Below the pieces are notes generated by a model that saw only the letters and a program-made list of their open reading frames with translations, made no database searches and was not told the DNA's origin. DNA of 64,000 nt from Nostoc sp. B(2019). Lineage in GTDB: Bacteria > Cyanobacteriota > Cyanobacteriia > Cyanobacteriales > Nostocaceae. The DNA lies in the NCBI RefSeq assembly GCF_010091925.1, contig NZ_WVID01000002.1, positions 117,081 through 181,080 on the forward strand, read 5' to 3'. A program made the position numbers and the translations under genes. Shown in pieces: positions 44,095 to 52,693 of this stretch; the first letter of the stretch is position 1; each line of letters starts with the position of its first letter.

Positions 44095-44910
44095 TCAACG
44101 CTGTGAATTCTGATGCAATAATTCTTGAATTTCCTCCCGCAACGCTGCGATTTCTGTCTGAAGCATTTGAATCGATTTCGCTCCGGCTAACTCTGCTTCA
44201 TCATCATCAGCATCACGACCAATAAAGAACGTCGCTAGAGTCGCAGTAACGTAGCCAAACACGGCAAACGCATACAACGCCAAAATAAAACAAAGCACTC
44301 GACCTTCAGGCGTTTTTGGCCAATAGTCAGAACCCATCGTCGCCATTAGCATTGCTGTCCACCATAAAGCAGTACCGTAGTTGTGCAGCCCTGATTCCAC
44401 AGGAACTTCGTTTTCAAACGCATACATCCCTGCTGCTCCTATTAAAGTAACAATCATGGTTAACGCCACAACATAACCAAAGCCTCGACGGTTCACACTG
44501 GCTGAGAGAACCCGCATTCCTCGGTTAGCACGAGTCATGACTCGCAACAGTTGTAGCCCTCGCACAGCTCGTGCTGTTCGGAGTATTTTGATGACTCGGA
44601 TAATCCGAAAACTACGCAGCGCAGGCAAAAATAGAGAAATAGCTGTTAGCCAATTGCTTTTGATATAAGAAGGTCTATGAGGAGCGATCGCTAGTTTCAG
44701 GAGAAAATCTAATATAAAAATAATCCAGATAGTAATACTGAAGGCTTCTAGTAAAGAATTTAACCCCCAGATAATTTCGATGATGAATAGTGCTAGCCAT
44801 ACAAAGCCCAGCACTAGCATTGGAATTTCTAGCCAATCTTCTAACTGTTGCAAGACTTCGTTACGTTCTCTATCTAGGGCTTGTTTTTCTGAAAGCTTTG
44901 AACTACTCAT
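44095..44910 (-). CDS. Voltage-gated-like ion channel with unusual selectivity filter
   Basis: A 271-residue protein with six transmembrane helices. S4 is a regular voltage-sensor-like segment with Arg or Lys every third position (RSFRIIRVIKILRTARAVRG). The pore loop reads ALWWTAMLMATMGSDYWPKTPEGR. In K+ channels the filter is TVGYGD; here it is TMGSDY, so selectivity is uncertain. The C-terminus (QMLQTEIAALREEIQELLHQ) is a coiled coil, fitting a tetramer. Second gene of the stress operon. Confidence 0.82.
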   Translation of the reverse strand: MSSSKLSEKQALDRERNEVLQQLEDWLEIPMLVLGFVWLALFIIEIIWGLNSLLEAFSITIWIIFILDFLLKLAIAPHRPSYIKSNWLTAISLFLPALRSFRIIRVIKILRTARAVRGLQLLRVMTRANRGMRVLSASVNRRGFGYVVALTMIVTLIGAAGMYAFENEVPVESGLHNYGTALWWTAMLMATMGSDYWPKTPEGRVLCFILALYAFAVFGYVTATLATFFIGRDADDDEAELAGAKSIQMLQTEIAALREEIQELLHQNSQR

Positions 44911-44918
44911 AAATGGTC

Positions 44919-46202
44919 TTATTGTTTACTAGCAGGAGTTTCTAGCACGTTGACATCAACTAGAGGTGTCACGTTAAAATCCTGTTTTAATAATTGAGTT
45001 TGAATTGATTGGGTGAGGCGTAAGCGAATTTCTTCACTAGATGCTTTAACTTCCGGTTGACGCTGCACATAAACAACAGATAGCAGGGTATCCTGCCCTT
45101 CAATATTGGCTCGTGTGAAGCGCACATTCGACTCGACTAATTTTGCTAAACCAACTTGCTCCACAGTTTTCTGGACTTGGGCGTTGGCACGTTGGGCAAG
45201 GCTGGATCGTTGGAGATTAGGAGAATTAGAGAATTGCCAAGTTAGTAAAGCTGCCAATGCGATGACAGTGATCACCAACGCAGAAAAGAATACCCGTTTT
45301 TTACCACGCTGATAGCGAGTTCCTTGAGCAGACAGCCCGAAAATTCGGAACAAGAGGGCTGCTGAAAAGTTGATGCCGCATAGTTGCAAAAGCAGTAAGA
45401 ACAGCCCCGAAATTACCATATCCCACCTACCCACTGCACTGGCCATACCCACAATTCCCGCAGGTGGAGCTAAGGAAGCGGCTACTAACATTCCGGTTGC
45501 TGCCCCAGAGACTAAACTACTCCGCTCTGATTGAACCAAGTTGAGCGCTCCGGCTGCTCCGGCTGCCAATGGTAAAATTACTGCCACTGCTGAAACTTGG
45601 CTATTGTCTAGCATTAAACTAGTGGGAATTTCTTGCCTGAGTATCAGACTAAGTAGCGAAGTAGTGGCAATTGTGACTGATAAAGCTGCAAAATACCGTA
45701 AAAGACTGCGCCAGAGGAGTTTGCGATCGCCCCATGCAGTAGCGATCGCCGTATTCATCGCCGGGCCTGCAAACGGTGCAATCAGCATTGCCGCCACCAG
45801 CAAGTAAGCTGTATTAGTATACAAGCCAATCCAGACTACAAAGCCTGCCAGTGCTGCATAACCAAGAAAGCCTTGCCAAGAGCCAACACTTTGCAAACCA
45901 GAAAGAAAAATCTCAATAGGGCTGCGTTCTTCCACATCCACAACTTGCTGTGGTGCTTCCGTTGCAGGCGGTTGCAGAGTCATCACACCAGTTGGTATGA
46001 GTGTGATGTGTACTTTGGGCAAGTCTTGCAATTCCTCTAAGACTTTCCCAACTTCTCGATTAGAAACGTGAACAATCACCACATCAATTGGTTCTTCTGC
46101 ATTTCCTTCAAATCGAGCCAGATTTGCGCCGTTATGAGATTTGGCAATATCGATAACAGCTTTTCCGTTTCCCCGTGGCACTTGGATAATGAGTTGACGC
46201 AT
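44919..46202 (-). CDS. DUF389 membrane protein, first gene of the stress operon
   Basis: A 427-residue protein. A small N-terminal ferredoxin-like domain (IIQVPRGNGKAVIDIAKSHN ... DVVIVHVSNREVGKVL) precedes six to seven helices with AAMLIAPFAGPAMNTAIATAWGD and ASLAPPAGIVGMASAVGRWD, characteristic of DUF389 (TIGR00341). Its C-terminal periplasmic part ends VTPLVDVNVLETPASKQ. Function unknown. The 581-bp spacer upstream holds operator copy 4, about 220 bp from the start. Confidence 0.88.
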   Translation of the reverse strand: MRQLIIQVPRGNGKAVIDIAKSHNGANLARFEGNAEEPIDVVIVHVSNREVGKVLEELQDLPKVHITLIPTGVMTLQPPATEAPQQVVDVEERSPIEIFLSGLQSVGSWQGFLGYAALAGFVVWIGLYTNTAYLLVAAMLIAPFAGPAMNTAIATAWGDRKLLWRSLLRYFAALSVTIATTSLLSLILRQEIPTSLMLDNSQVSAVAVILPLAAGAAGALNLVQSERSSLVSGAATGMLVAASLAPPAGIVGMASAVGRWDMVISGLFLLLLQLCGINFSAALLFRIFGLSAQGTRYQRGKKRVFFSALVITVIALAALLTWQFSNSPNLQRSSLAQRANAQVQKTVEQVGLAKLVESNVRFTRANIEGQDTLLSVVYVQRQPEVKASSEEIRLRLTQSIQTQLLKQDFNVTPLVDVNVLETPASKQ

Positions 46203-46783
46203 TTTACCCTCCTATTGCTAACCATCTTGCTTTTTCAGGCAATAACTCTACTACCCAAAGAAATATTTTTTTAAAGATGTATCTCATCCTCAATTAACAC
46301 TTGATTTTTGTCTGTAAGATTGGTATTTCTTAGTAAAAGAACTGATAATTGAGGCAGAAAAGCAGGTTATAAAGAAAGGTTTCATCACTTGATATTTTAG
46401 ATTTAGATTAAATCTAAATAGTGGAGAAAACGTGGAGAACTCCGCTATATTTTTCTTCCAAAACCCAAATTATATACTTTTACTACCTAAATTTAAGATT
46501 TTTTCTTATGAAATGCCATAGAAAACGAAAACAAGGCAGCTTTGGGATAGGCTAAGGGTTGAATTTCTCCATTAAAATTCTCAGTTACGGTTTGAAACCT
46601 CAATCAACTAGTTCATTTGTTCGCGTTGAAAGAGCTAGCATTGTAATGCCCACCCTACTGTGGTCTATTCATCTGTAATGCGTGAAATTTTAAAAATCAT
46701 CACATAATTTTTCTATTTTGCTCAACTAAAATGACTCAGTGATAAGGTAGTAATCAACGAAGTAATTTTTACTAACAAATCCT
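46203..46783. other. Divergent intergenic region upstream of the stress operon
   Basis: No gene. It contains operator copy 4 (46421-46439), an adjacent 8-1-8 palindrome TTTAGATT-A-AATCTAAA (46398-46420 region), and a half copy of the palindromic repeat seen at 17986 (near 46637). Confidence 0.6.
46421..46439 (-). promoter_or_regulatory. 11-bp-spaced direct-repeat operator, copy 4
   Basis: GTGGAGAAAAC-GTGGAGAA with half-sites at 46421 and 46432. On the gene side it reads TTCTCCACG-TTTTCTCCAC, followed by ATTTAGATTTAATCT. It would control the six-gene operon 46202 to 39770. Confidence 0.65.
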
Positions 46784-47197
46784 ATGGCAAAGAGAAGATG
46801 GATTCGCTTGCCTGAAAAAAAGCCTAAACCGCAAGTGTCTATCAGCGAAAAACAATTAATTGAACAGCAATGTAATGATTTAATTGTCACAGAACTGAAG
46901 CCAAAATTTATTTTATCTAGACCGGAAGATTACGAGTGGAACTATTTGGTAGATATTTTTGGCAAATGGTATCGCAACTACTTTTACTTTTGTTCTATCT
47001 ATAACTATCCTGGAGAAAATGCGATTTCTCCGTCATTTGAATCCAGATTTGTTCGGTTAGAGTACACAGGTAAAGATTGTTTCAATGTGGCTTACATGAG
47101 GCATACTGGCCAGTGGTGGCAAATTATGCAAGATTTGTCTTTAGAAGAGTGTTTGTCTGAGATCAGAAATAATCCTTTGTTGCAACCTATCAGTTGA
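46784..47197 (+). CDS. Conserved hypothetical protein, cytoplasmic
   Basis: A 137-residue protein, not recognised by domain. The N-terminus is basic (MAKRRWIRLPEKKPKP). The core is aromatic-rich (YEWNYLVDIFGKWYRNYFYF, FESRFVRLEYTGKDCFNVAY, HTGQWWQIMQDLSLEECLSE). No signal peptide or membrane helix. Composition and codon use resemble neighbouring real genes. Function unknown. Confidence 0.7.
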   Translation: MAKRRWIRLPEKKPKPQVSISEKQLIEQQCNDLIVTELKPKFILSRPEDYEWNYLVDIFGKWYRNYFYFCSIYNYPGENAISPSFESRFVRLEYTGKDCFNVAYMRHTGQWWQIMQDLSLEECLSEIRNNPLLQPIS

Positions 47198-47289
47198 GGG
47201 ATATTTGAGGTTAGCGATCGCACTTTACCCAAGCTCCAGATGTCGCTACATAAATAAAGCTAGACGAGCGATCGCTTATTCTGAATCAT

Positions 47290-48135
47290 TTAATTAAACA
47301 ATGTCCCGATAAAATTGATAATCGGTTTCCAAAAAATACCAGTTAACACGTAGGGAGCATATTGTAAAAGTGGTAAGCTTGGCTTATCTGAAGGCTTTAG
47401 GGGTAAACAATCTAATAGAAAAGGCACTATACATGTGAGTGCATAGGCAGTTGCTAAGGCTGTATTCAACTGTGGAGAGGGCCCTGGTATAGGGCTATGA
47501 TAAATACCCAATAGAATGGAAGAAATCATTAAAAATTGTTCCCAAAAAAACAACGAATGTGGTGATAAAAAATAAACTAACCTGGGAAAGCTTTTGTCTA
47601 TTTTTTGTCGCATTCCCATAAGCACAGCCCAAGTTGCAGCCCCAACCAGACCATCATCTTTCAATCCATAGATTCTTTGGAAACGTTTAACGCCTCTTTC
47701 TGTTTCCCTGTCAAAATATCCATCAGGCTTTTTTTTGGAAAATCCTTCTTCGTACAAGATGTTTTGTAGTTCTTTAACAGCATCCTGTAACTCTGGAGGC
47801 GTTATTCTATGAATGCGGGAAAGCTTTGGGTAAAAAAGACAAGCCCAACTCAGTGGCCCAACTACTCCATCCACCCTGAGATTATTTCTTTTCTGGAATT
47901 CTTTGACTGCTTCTTCTGTCTCTAAGTCGAATTTACCACTAATATTTGCCAGAAAACCTTGAGCTTGCAAGCGCTGTTGTAGCTCATTGATAGATTCCTG
48001 TACAGACTTTGGCGTAAAGTCTCGATAAAGTATGGGACGTTTATTGAATAAACAAACTTGTTTTTCATCTGGAAAATAAGGCTTTATTGATTTCAGTCCC
48101 AGTAAAAAAGTTAGTGATTTAATAGCTCTGTTCAT
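47290..48135 (-). CDS. Peptidoglycan-binding-domain protein with C-terminal membrane helices
   Basis: A 281-residue protein. Two PG_binding_1 domains: QESINELQQRLQAQGFLANI ... VDGVVGPLSWACL (about 44-110) and DAVKELQNILYEEGFSKKKP ... DGLVGAATWAVLMG (about 115-175). The last ~90 residues contain two or three hydrophobic stretches (FFWEQFLMISSILLGIYHS, LATAYALTCIVPFLLDCLP). There is no clear signal peptide, so topology is uncertain. It probably holds cell-wall glycan near the membrane; no hydrolase domain is present. Confidence 0.8.
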   Translation of the reverse strand: MNRAIKSLTFLLGLKSIKPYFPDEKQVCLFNKRPILYRDFTPKSVQESINELQQRLQAQGFLANISGKFDLETEEAVKEFQKRNNLRVDGVVGPLSWACLFYPKLSRIHRITPPELQDAVKELQNILYEEGFSKKKPDGYFDRETERGVKRFQRIYGLKDDGLVGAATWAVLMGMRQKIDKSFPRLVYFLSPHSLFFWEQFLMISSILLGIYHSPIPGPSPQLNTALATAYALTCIVPFLLDCLPLKPSDKPSLPLLQYAPYVLTGIFWKPIINFIGTLFN

Positions 48136-48318
48136 CTAATACTCCTATGTATTAATGCGTGAAAAGAATAAATAATCTAGCAAGCTTTTTGATCAAACTT
48201 GGCAAAGAGCGTGATCTCTGCACCACGTTTGTTACCGAGATTTTAAGAACTTAGAGATTAACCTACTAAATTAACTACAAATAGCCAATTGACAGAGTTA
48301 AAAAATTGTTAACGCTTT

Positions 48319-48398
48319 GTCAACATTTTGTTAGTTAAAATGTTGCTAGTACAACATTGTCAAATTTTTGTCCGTTAAAATGTTGCTAACACAACATT
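48319..48398 (+). repeat. Two tandem 40-bp repeats with embedded palindromes upstream of the NB-ARC gene
   Basis: Units at 48319-48358 and 48359-48398 align along their whole length with seven mismatches. Each ends with the palindrome AATGTTG-N6-CAACATT (48339-48358 and 48379-48398), spaced exactly 40 bp. They end 26 bp before the NB-ARC start, so they are placed to act as operators or tandem promoters. Confidence 0.8.
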
Positions 48399-48424
48399 TA
48401 TGATGGATTTATAGGGTGATATTT

Positions 48425-50737
48425 ATGTCAGGTCAGTCCGAGAGTGGGAATCTGTCCAAAACTTGGTATCGCAAGGTTTTGAAGGGCTGGGAAATAGACC
48501 GTCTACTAACTGACTTGGAAGCTAGAACTCAACAGCGATACAGGCAAAATACTAAGAAAGATTTGTTACTTGGGTTGCTGTGTGGGTATAGCTTAAAGAA
48601 AATTAGTAAGGACTTGCACAGGGATAACGCTGGTGTGAGAGCCGGATTGAGCAATATCTATCGAAACATCGAAACTTTGACAGGAGAGTCAAATAATAGT
48701 GTCAGGTCAAGCAACCTAGTCTATATTTTGGAGAAATATGGGTATCGCAGAGGTGTTGCTCCATCACCTAACTATAGCCGCTCCATCCCTCACAATCTGC
48801 CATCACCGACCTACACAGCATTCATTGGTCGTGAGGTAGAGATGAACACGCTACTGGAACGCCTTTCGCCGGATCATGGCGCACACATGATCACGATGCA
48901 TGGTATTGGTGGTGTAGGTAAAACGGCGCTGGTGTTAGCAGCTGCTTATCTGTGCTTAAAAGCCAGTAACGAAAACCTTTCTGACGCACCTAGATTTGAT
49001 GCGATTATTTTCACTTCAGCCAAACAACAAGAACTAATTCCCGATAATATTTTACGGCGGCAAGGACAGCGTAACCTGCGCGAGATTTTTCGGGTGATTG
49101 CTAATGCTTTAAACGACCCTACTATTATTCAATCTCCTCCTAGTGACCAATTTGACCGTGTGCGCCAAATTCTTTCGAGACAGCGAACATTATTGATTGT
49201 GGACAACATGGAGACTATAGAGGATAGAAATGAGGTAATCGAGTTCCTTTATAATCTGCCCATTTGTGTCAAAGTCGTAATTACAACCCGCGAGCGGATT
49301 GCCTTGTTGCCAATTAGTCTGCGAAACTTGCCCTTAGATGATGGTTTGCAGTTGATTCAGCAACAAGCTGGAGAAAAAGGGATAACTATCAACGATGAGG
49401 ACTCTGAGTTGCTTTATAAACGCACTGGAGGCATCCCCCTCGCTATTGTTTATGCGATCGGTCAAGTATCTAGTGGTTATTCCCTAAACTCAGTTTTGGA
49501 GCAGTTAGCCTCAGCTACAGGTGATGTGGCTCGTTTTTGCTTTGAGCAATCAGTGCAAGGTATAAAGGGACAACCACCCCACAAATTACTGATGTCACTG
49601 GCGATTTTTCCTGACTCTCCCATACTCGCCGCTGTCGCTGAGGTTGCAGGACTAACATTTGCTCCTGATTCTGTAAATGCTGGCTTGGCGCGTTTGCAGC
49701 AACTCTCTTTAGTGAATTTAAATTCAGAAACTAAGCGCTATGAGATGCTGTCTCTGACTCGTGAGTACGCCTTAGCAGAATTAGCTGCTTACCCAGATTT
49801 CGAGAGAGAAGCACGGAGGCGCTGGGTGAAATGGTATTTAGACTTTGCCTATAGTTATGCTGGAGAAGATTGGGAAAAGTGGATACATTACGACAGGATA
49901 GAGGAAGAAGAAGGAAATCTGCGGGCAGTACTTTATTGGTGTAAAGACCAAGACCATTATGAAGAAGTCAGAAGTTTATGGCTGCTCTTGAACCACTACG
50001 CAAATCTTTACGCTTATTGGGACGATCGCCTTGATTGGTTGCAATGGCTCATAGAACAATCAGAACGACGTGGTGAATGGTCTTCTTTAGTAAAATTTAT
50101 GATTCGCACAACCTGGCTGCTGATTCGGGAGTGTTCAGAGCAAAGTTTGAAAGAAGCAGACGAAATGTTGCGACGAGCATGGGTTTTACGCGACCATGCA
50201 GACTTATGCGTTCAGGCTGACTTGGCTGAGAATCTCGCTAGGCTACGAATCAGACAACAAAATTATCCAGATGCGCGTACATGGCTGGATATAGAACAGA
50301 AATTAGTGACTCAGGCTAATCTAGAGGAGCAAAAGCACATCCGTCACTATATTCCCGTTCTCTACCATCGGGCGATCATCTTTTATCGAGAATATAAACA
50401 TTTAGAAGCTAAGATGCTTTTTCAAGAGGTGATGAAAAGTGCAGAAAAAATTAATTGGCATCGGGTAATCAATTCTGCTCAAAATTGGCTAGCTGATCTG
50501 GCAATTGAACAAGGCGATCGCGATGAAGCTCAAAAGCTATTAATTCAAGGCTTAACTGTTGCTGAAAGTAGCAACAATAAGCGGCGTTTGGCTCGCTATC
50601 AGCGTTCTCTTGCTCGCTGGGAAAAAAGGTGGGGGAGTGCAGAGAAAGCTTACCAATTGTCAACTAAGGCGATTAATGGTTTTAAGCACTTGGGAATGAC
50701 GCGGGATGTAGAGGAGATGCAAAATTTACTTGATTAA
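48425..50737 (+). CDS. NB-ARC ATPase (STAND) with N-terminal HTH-like domain and helical repeats
   Basis: From ATG 48425 (AGGGTGA ribosome-binding site) the protein is 770 residues. Residues 1-110 look like the HTH-like N-terminal domain common in cyanobacterial STAND proteins (NTKKDLLLGLLCGYSLKKIS). The NB-ARC core has Walker A HGIGGVGKTALV, Walker B TLLIVDNME, a sensor VVITTRER, and a GxP motif RTGGIPLAIVYA. The C-terminal ~300 residues form TPR-like helices (LARLRIRQQNYPDARTWLDI; AQNWLADLAIEQGDRDEAQKLL). STAND ATPases are switches; many act in signalling or antiviral sensing. There is no fused effector enzyme, so its output is unknown. Confidence 0.88.
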   Translation: MSGQSESGNLSKTWYRKVLKGWEIDRLLTDLEARTQQRYRQNTKKDLLLGLLCGYSLKKISKDLHRDNAGVRAGLSNIYRNIETLTGESNNSVRSSNLVYILEKYGYRRGVAPSPNYSRSIPHNLPSPTYTAFIGREVEMNTLLERLSPDHGAHMITMHGIGGVGKTALVLAAAYLCLKASNENLSDAPRFDAIIFTSAKQQELIPDNILRRQGQRNLREIFRVIANALNDPTIIQSPPSDQFDRVRQILSRQRTLLIVDNMETIEDRNEVIEFLYNLPICVKVVITTRERIALLPISLRNLPLDDGLQLIQQQAGEKGITINDEDSELLYKRTGGIPLAIVYAIGQVSSGYSLNSVLEQLASATGDVARFCFEQSVQGIKGQPPHKLLMSLAIFPDSPILAAVAEVAGLTFAPDSVNAGLARLQQLSLVNLNSETKRYEMLSLTREYALAELAAYPDFEREARRRWVKWYLDFAYSYAGEDWEKWIHYDRIEEEEGNLRAVLYWCKDQDHYEEVRSLWLLLNHYANLYAYWDDRLDWLQWLIEQSERRGEWSSLVKFMIRTTWLLIRECSEQSLKEADEMLRRAWVLRDHADLCVQADLAENLARLRIRQQNYPDARTWLDIEQKLVTQANLEEQKHIRHYIPVLYHRAIIFYREYKHLEAKMLFQEVMKSAEKINWHRVINSAQNWLADLAIEQGDRDEAQKLLIQGLTVAESSNNKRRLARYQRSLARWEKRWGSAEKAYQLSTKAINGFKHLGMTRDVEEMQNLLD

Positions 50738-50994
50738 CCGTAATTGCTGACAATTTTGAAAGTAGCGATCGCCCAATTCATGACTGAAATTACTGACTTT
50801 TTCATCTCAATTCTTGAGGGCTGCGATCGCCATTTCTTTTGGATCTAATTGCTATAAAATCGATAGTTTGCTACTCGTATGAGTGTTTTCATCCCACTTT
50901 GTCCACCCAAAGACAGTAGATGAAGTTTTAACTAAATAACTATAAGGGATGAAATAGCTCTGCTTTCCAAACAGTTAAAAAGGAACAGATTTTT

Positions 50995-52341
50995 ATGACA
51001 TTTGATTACGACTTGTTTGTCATTGGTGCTGGGCCTGGGGGATTGGCAGCAGCTAAAAAAGCAGCAAGTTACGGCGTGCGTGTCGCCGTAGCTGAACAAG
51101 AAGCCCCCGGTGGTACTTGTGTTAATCGCGGCTGTATTCCCAAAAAACTAATTGTCTACGCTGCTGACTTCGCCCTGCAAAATCAAATGGCGTACAGTTA
51201 CGGATGGAGTGAGTGTCAAGCACACTTTGACTGGACAATATTTATTAAGTCAGTACACGAGCATATCGACAGCATTAACCACTCCTATTTTCAGCAGTTG
51301 CACGACGCTGGAATTGATCTGATCCGTGAACATGCCAATTTTGTTGATGCCCATACTATCAACATTGATGGACGCAAAGTTACAGCAGACAAAATTTTAA
51401 TTGCTGTGGGAGGCCAACCCGTCAAGCCAGACATCCCAGGTATAGAATACGCTATCACATCCCGCCAGATGTTTCACTTACCCTATCTGCCGAAACGGTT
51501 GGCAATTATTGGTGGCGGTTATATTGGCGCAGAATTTTCTAGCATGATGCACGCTTTCGACTGCGAGGTAACAGTTATCGAAAAAGATGAGATGATTTTA
51601 TCTGGGTTTGATGATGACATCCGTTCTGCGATGCAACAGGGTTTAAGGAAACGGGGAATTCAGTTTTTCACCAACAGCACTGCTCAAGAAATCAAATTCT
51701 CAGAAGAGGGTTTGTTGTTAATGATTACTGGTAAGCGCCAAGAAATAATTACAGCAGACACTATCCTAGTAGCCGCAGGTTACACTCCAAATACCAAAAA
51801 TCTCGGTTTAAAAAACGCCAATGTTGAACTTGATGAACAAGGCGCAATCAAAGTAGATGAATACAGCCGCACTACCCAAGAAAATATTTTTGCTGTGGGT
51901 GACTGTACTAGCCGCTTGCAATTGACACCAGTTGCTAAGGCAGAAGGTAAGGCCTTTGCCGATACAGTTTTTGGCAATAAGCCACAAAAACTGAATTATG
52001 ATTATGTACCATCTGCTGTTTTTTGCCGTCCAGAAGCAGCAAGTGTGGGTATGACAGAGGCAAAGGCACGAGAAAAATTTGGTGAATCTGTAAAATGCTA
52101 CTGCACCCAATTTCAACCGCTGTTATCTCAAATGACTAAACAGGATGAGCAAACAACGATCAAGTTAGTGGTAGACGGCAAATCTGGGCAAGTTTTGGGC
52201 GCTCACATGGTGGGTGAACATGCAGCTGATATCATTCAAAGTTTGGGTGTTGCAATTCGTAAGGGTATCACCAAAGAAGACATAGATGAAACAATAGGTA
52301 TTCATCCTACAGCAGGAGAAGAGTTCCTATCGTTAAATTAA
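50995..52341 (+). CDS. gor: Glutathione reductase
   Basis: A 448-residue flavoprotein. FAD loop FVIGAGPGGLAAAKKAA; redox disulfide GGTCVNRGCIPKK; NAD(P) loop AIIGGGYIGAEFSSMM; second FAD site IFAVGDCTSRLQLTPVA; catalytic base IHPTAGEE at the C-terminus. Length and motifs fit glutathione-disulfide reductase, which regenerates GSH. A related disulfide reductase cannot be excluded by eye, but the Cys motif and cyanobacterial context favour Gor. Confidence 0.92.
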   Translation: MTFDYDLFVIGAGPGGLAAAKKAASYGVRVAVAEQEAPGGTCVNRGCIPKKLIVYAADFALQNQMAYSYGWSECQAHFDWTIFIKSVHEHIDSINHSYFQQLHDAGIDLIREHANFVDAHTINIDGRKVTADKILIAVGGQPVKPDIPGIEYAITSRQMFHLPYLPKRLAIIGGGYIGAEFSSMMHAFDCEVTVIEKDEMILSGFDDDIRSAMQQGLRKRGIQFFTNSTAQEIKFSEEGLLLMITGKRQEIITADTILVAAGYTPNTKNLGLKNANVELDEQGAIKVDEYSRTTQENIFAVGDCTSRLQLTPVAKAEGKAFADTVFGNKPQKLNYDYVPSAVFCRPEAASVGMTEAKAREKFGESVKCYCTQFQPLLSQMTKQDEQTTIKLVVDGKSGQVLGAHMVGEHAADIIQSLGVAIRKGITKEDIDETIGIHPTAGEEFLSLN

Positions 52342-52486
52342 ATTAGGTGCAGGACTGACTAAGTTGTTGGGGAGTCAAGAGTCAAAAGCACTTGGGTAAA
52401 AATCCCAAAATAATTTACCGATTTTTGGCCTTTTCACCTTCGTGTCTTAGTGGCTTTGTGGTTCAAAAGTCAATTTTTTAACCACA

Positions 52487-52572
52487 AAGGCACAGCGAAA
52501 AGTATGTAGCTTGCTTCCCGTAGGGTGCGCCGACTTCCGGCGAACATAACTTTTCAAGACAAAGACACAAAG
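52487..52572 (+). repeat. 86-bp dispersed repeat, copy A
   Basis: Copy A is the reverse complement of 58059-58144, with one mismatch seen. It contains CTTCCCGTAGGGTGCGCCG and a CGCCG..CGGCG palindrome, flanked by text like AGTATGTAGC and AAGACAAAGACACAAAG. It occupies the 352-bp spacer between gor and the kinase gene. No coding sequence. Confidence 0.88.
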
Positions 52573-52693
52573 AAAAATACATGACACCTTGAAAGGGCTA
52601 GAGCACTAAAGAAGGATACAAACGAATGTATTTATTTATGAGGTGAATCTGGACTCTTGACTTTACACAGCGAAGTGGAGTAGTTGACGCAGC

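Noticed and set aside
48319-48398. Two-unit CRISPR
   Set aside because: Only two adjoining units with no spacer between them; fits an operator better.
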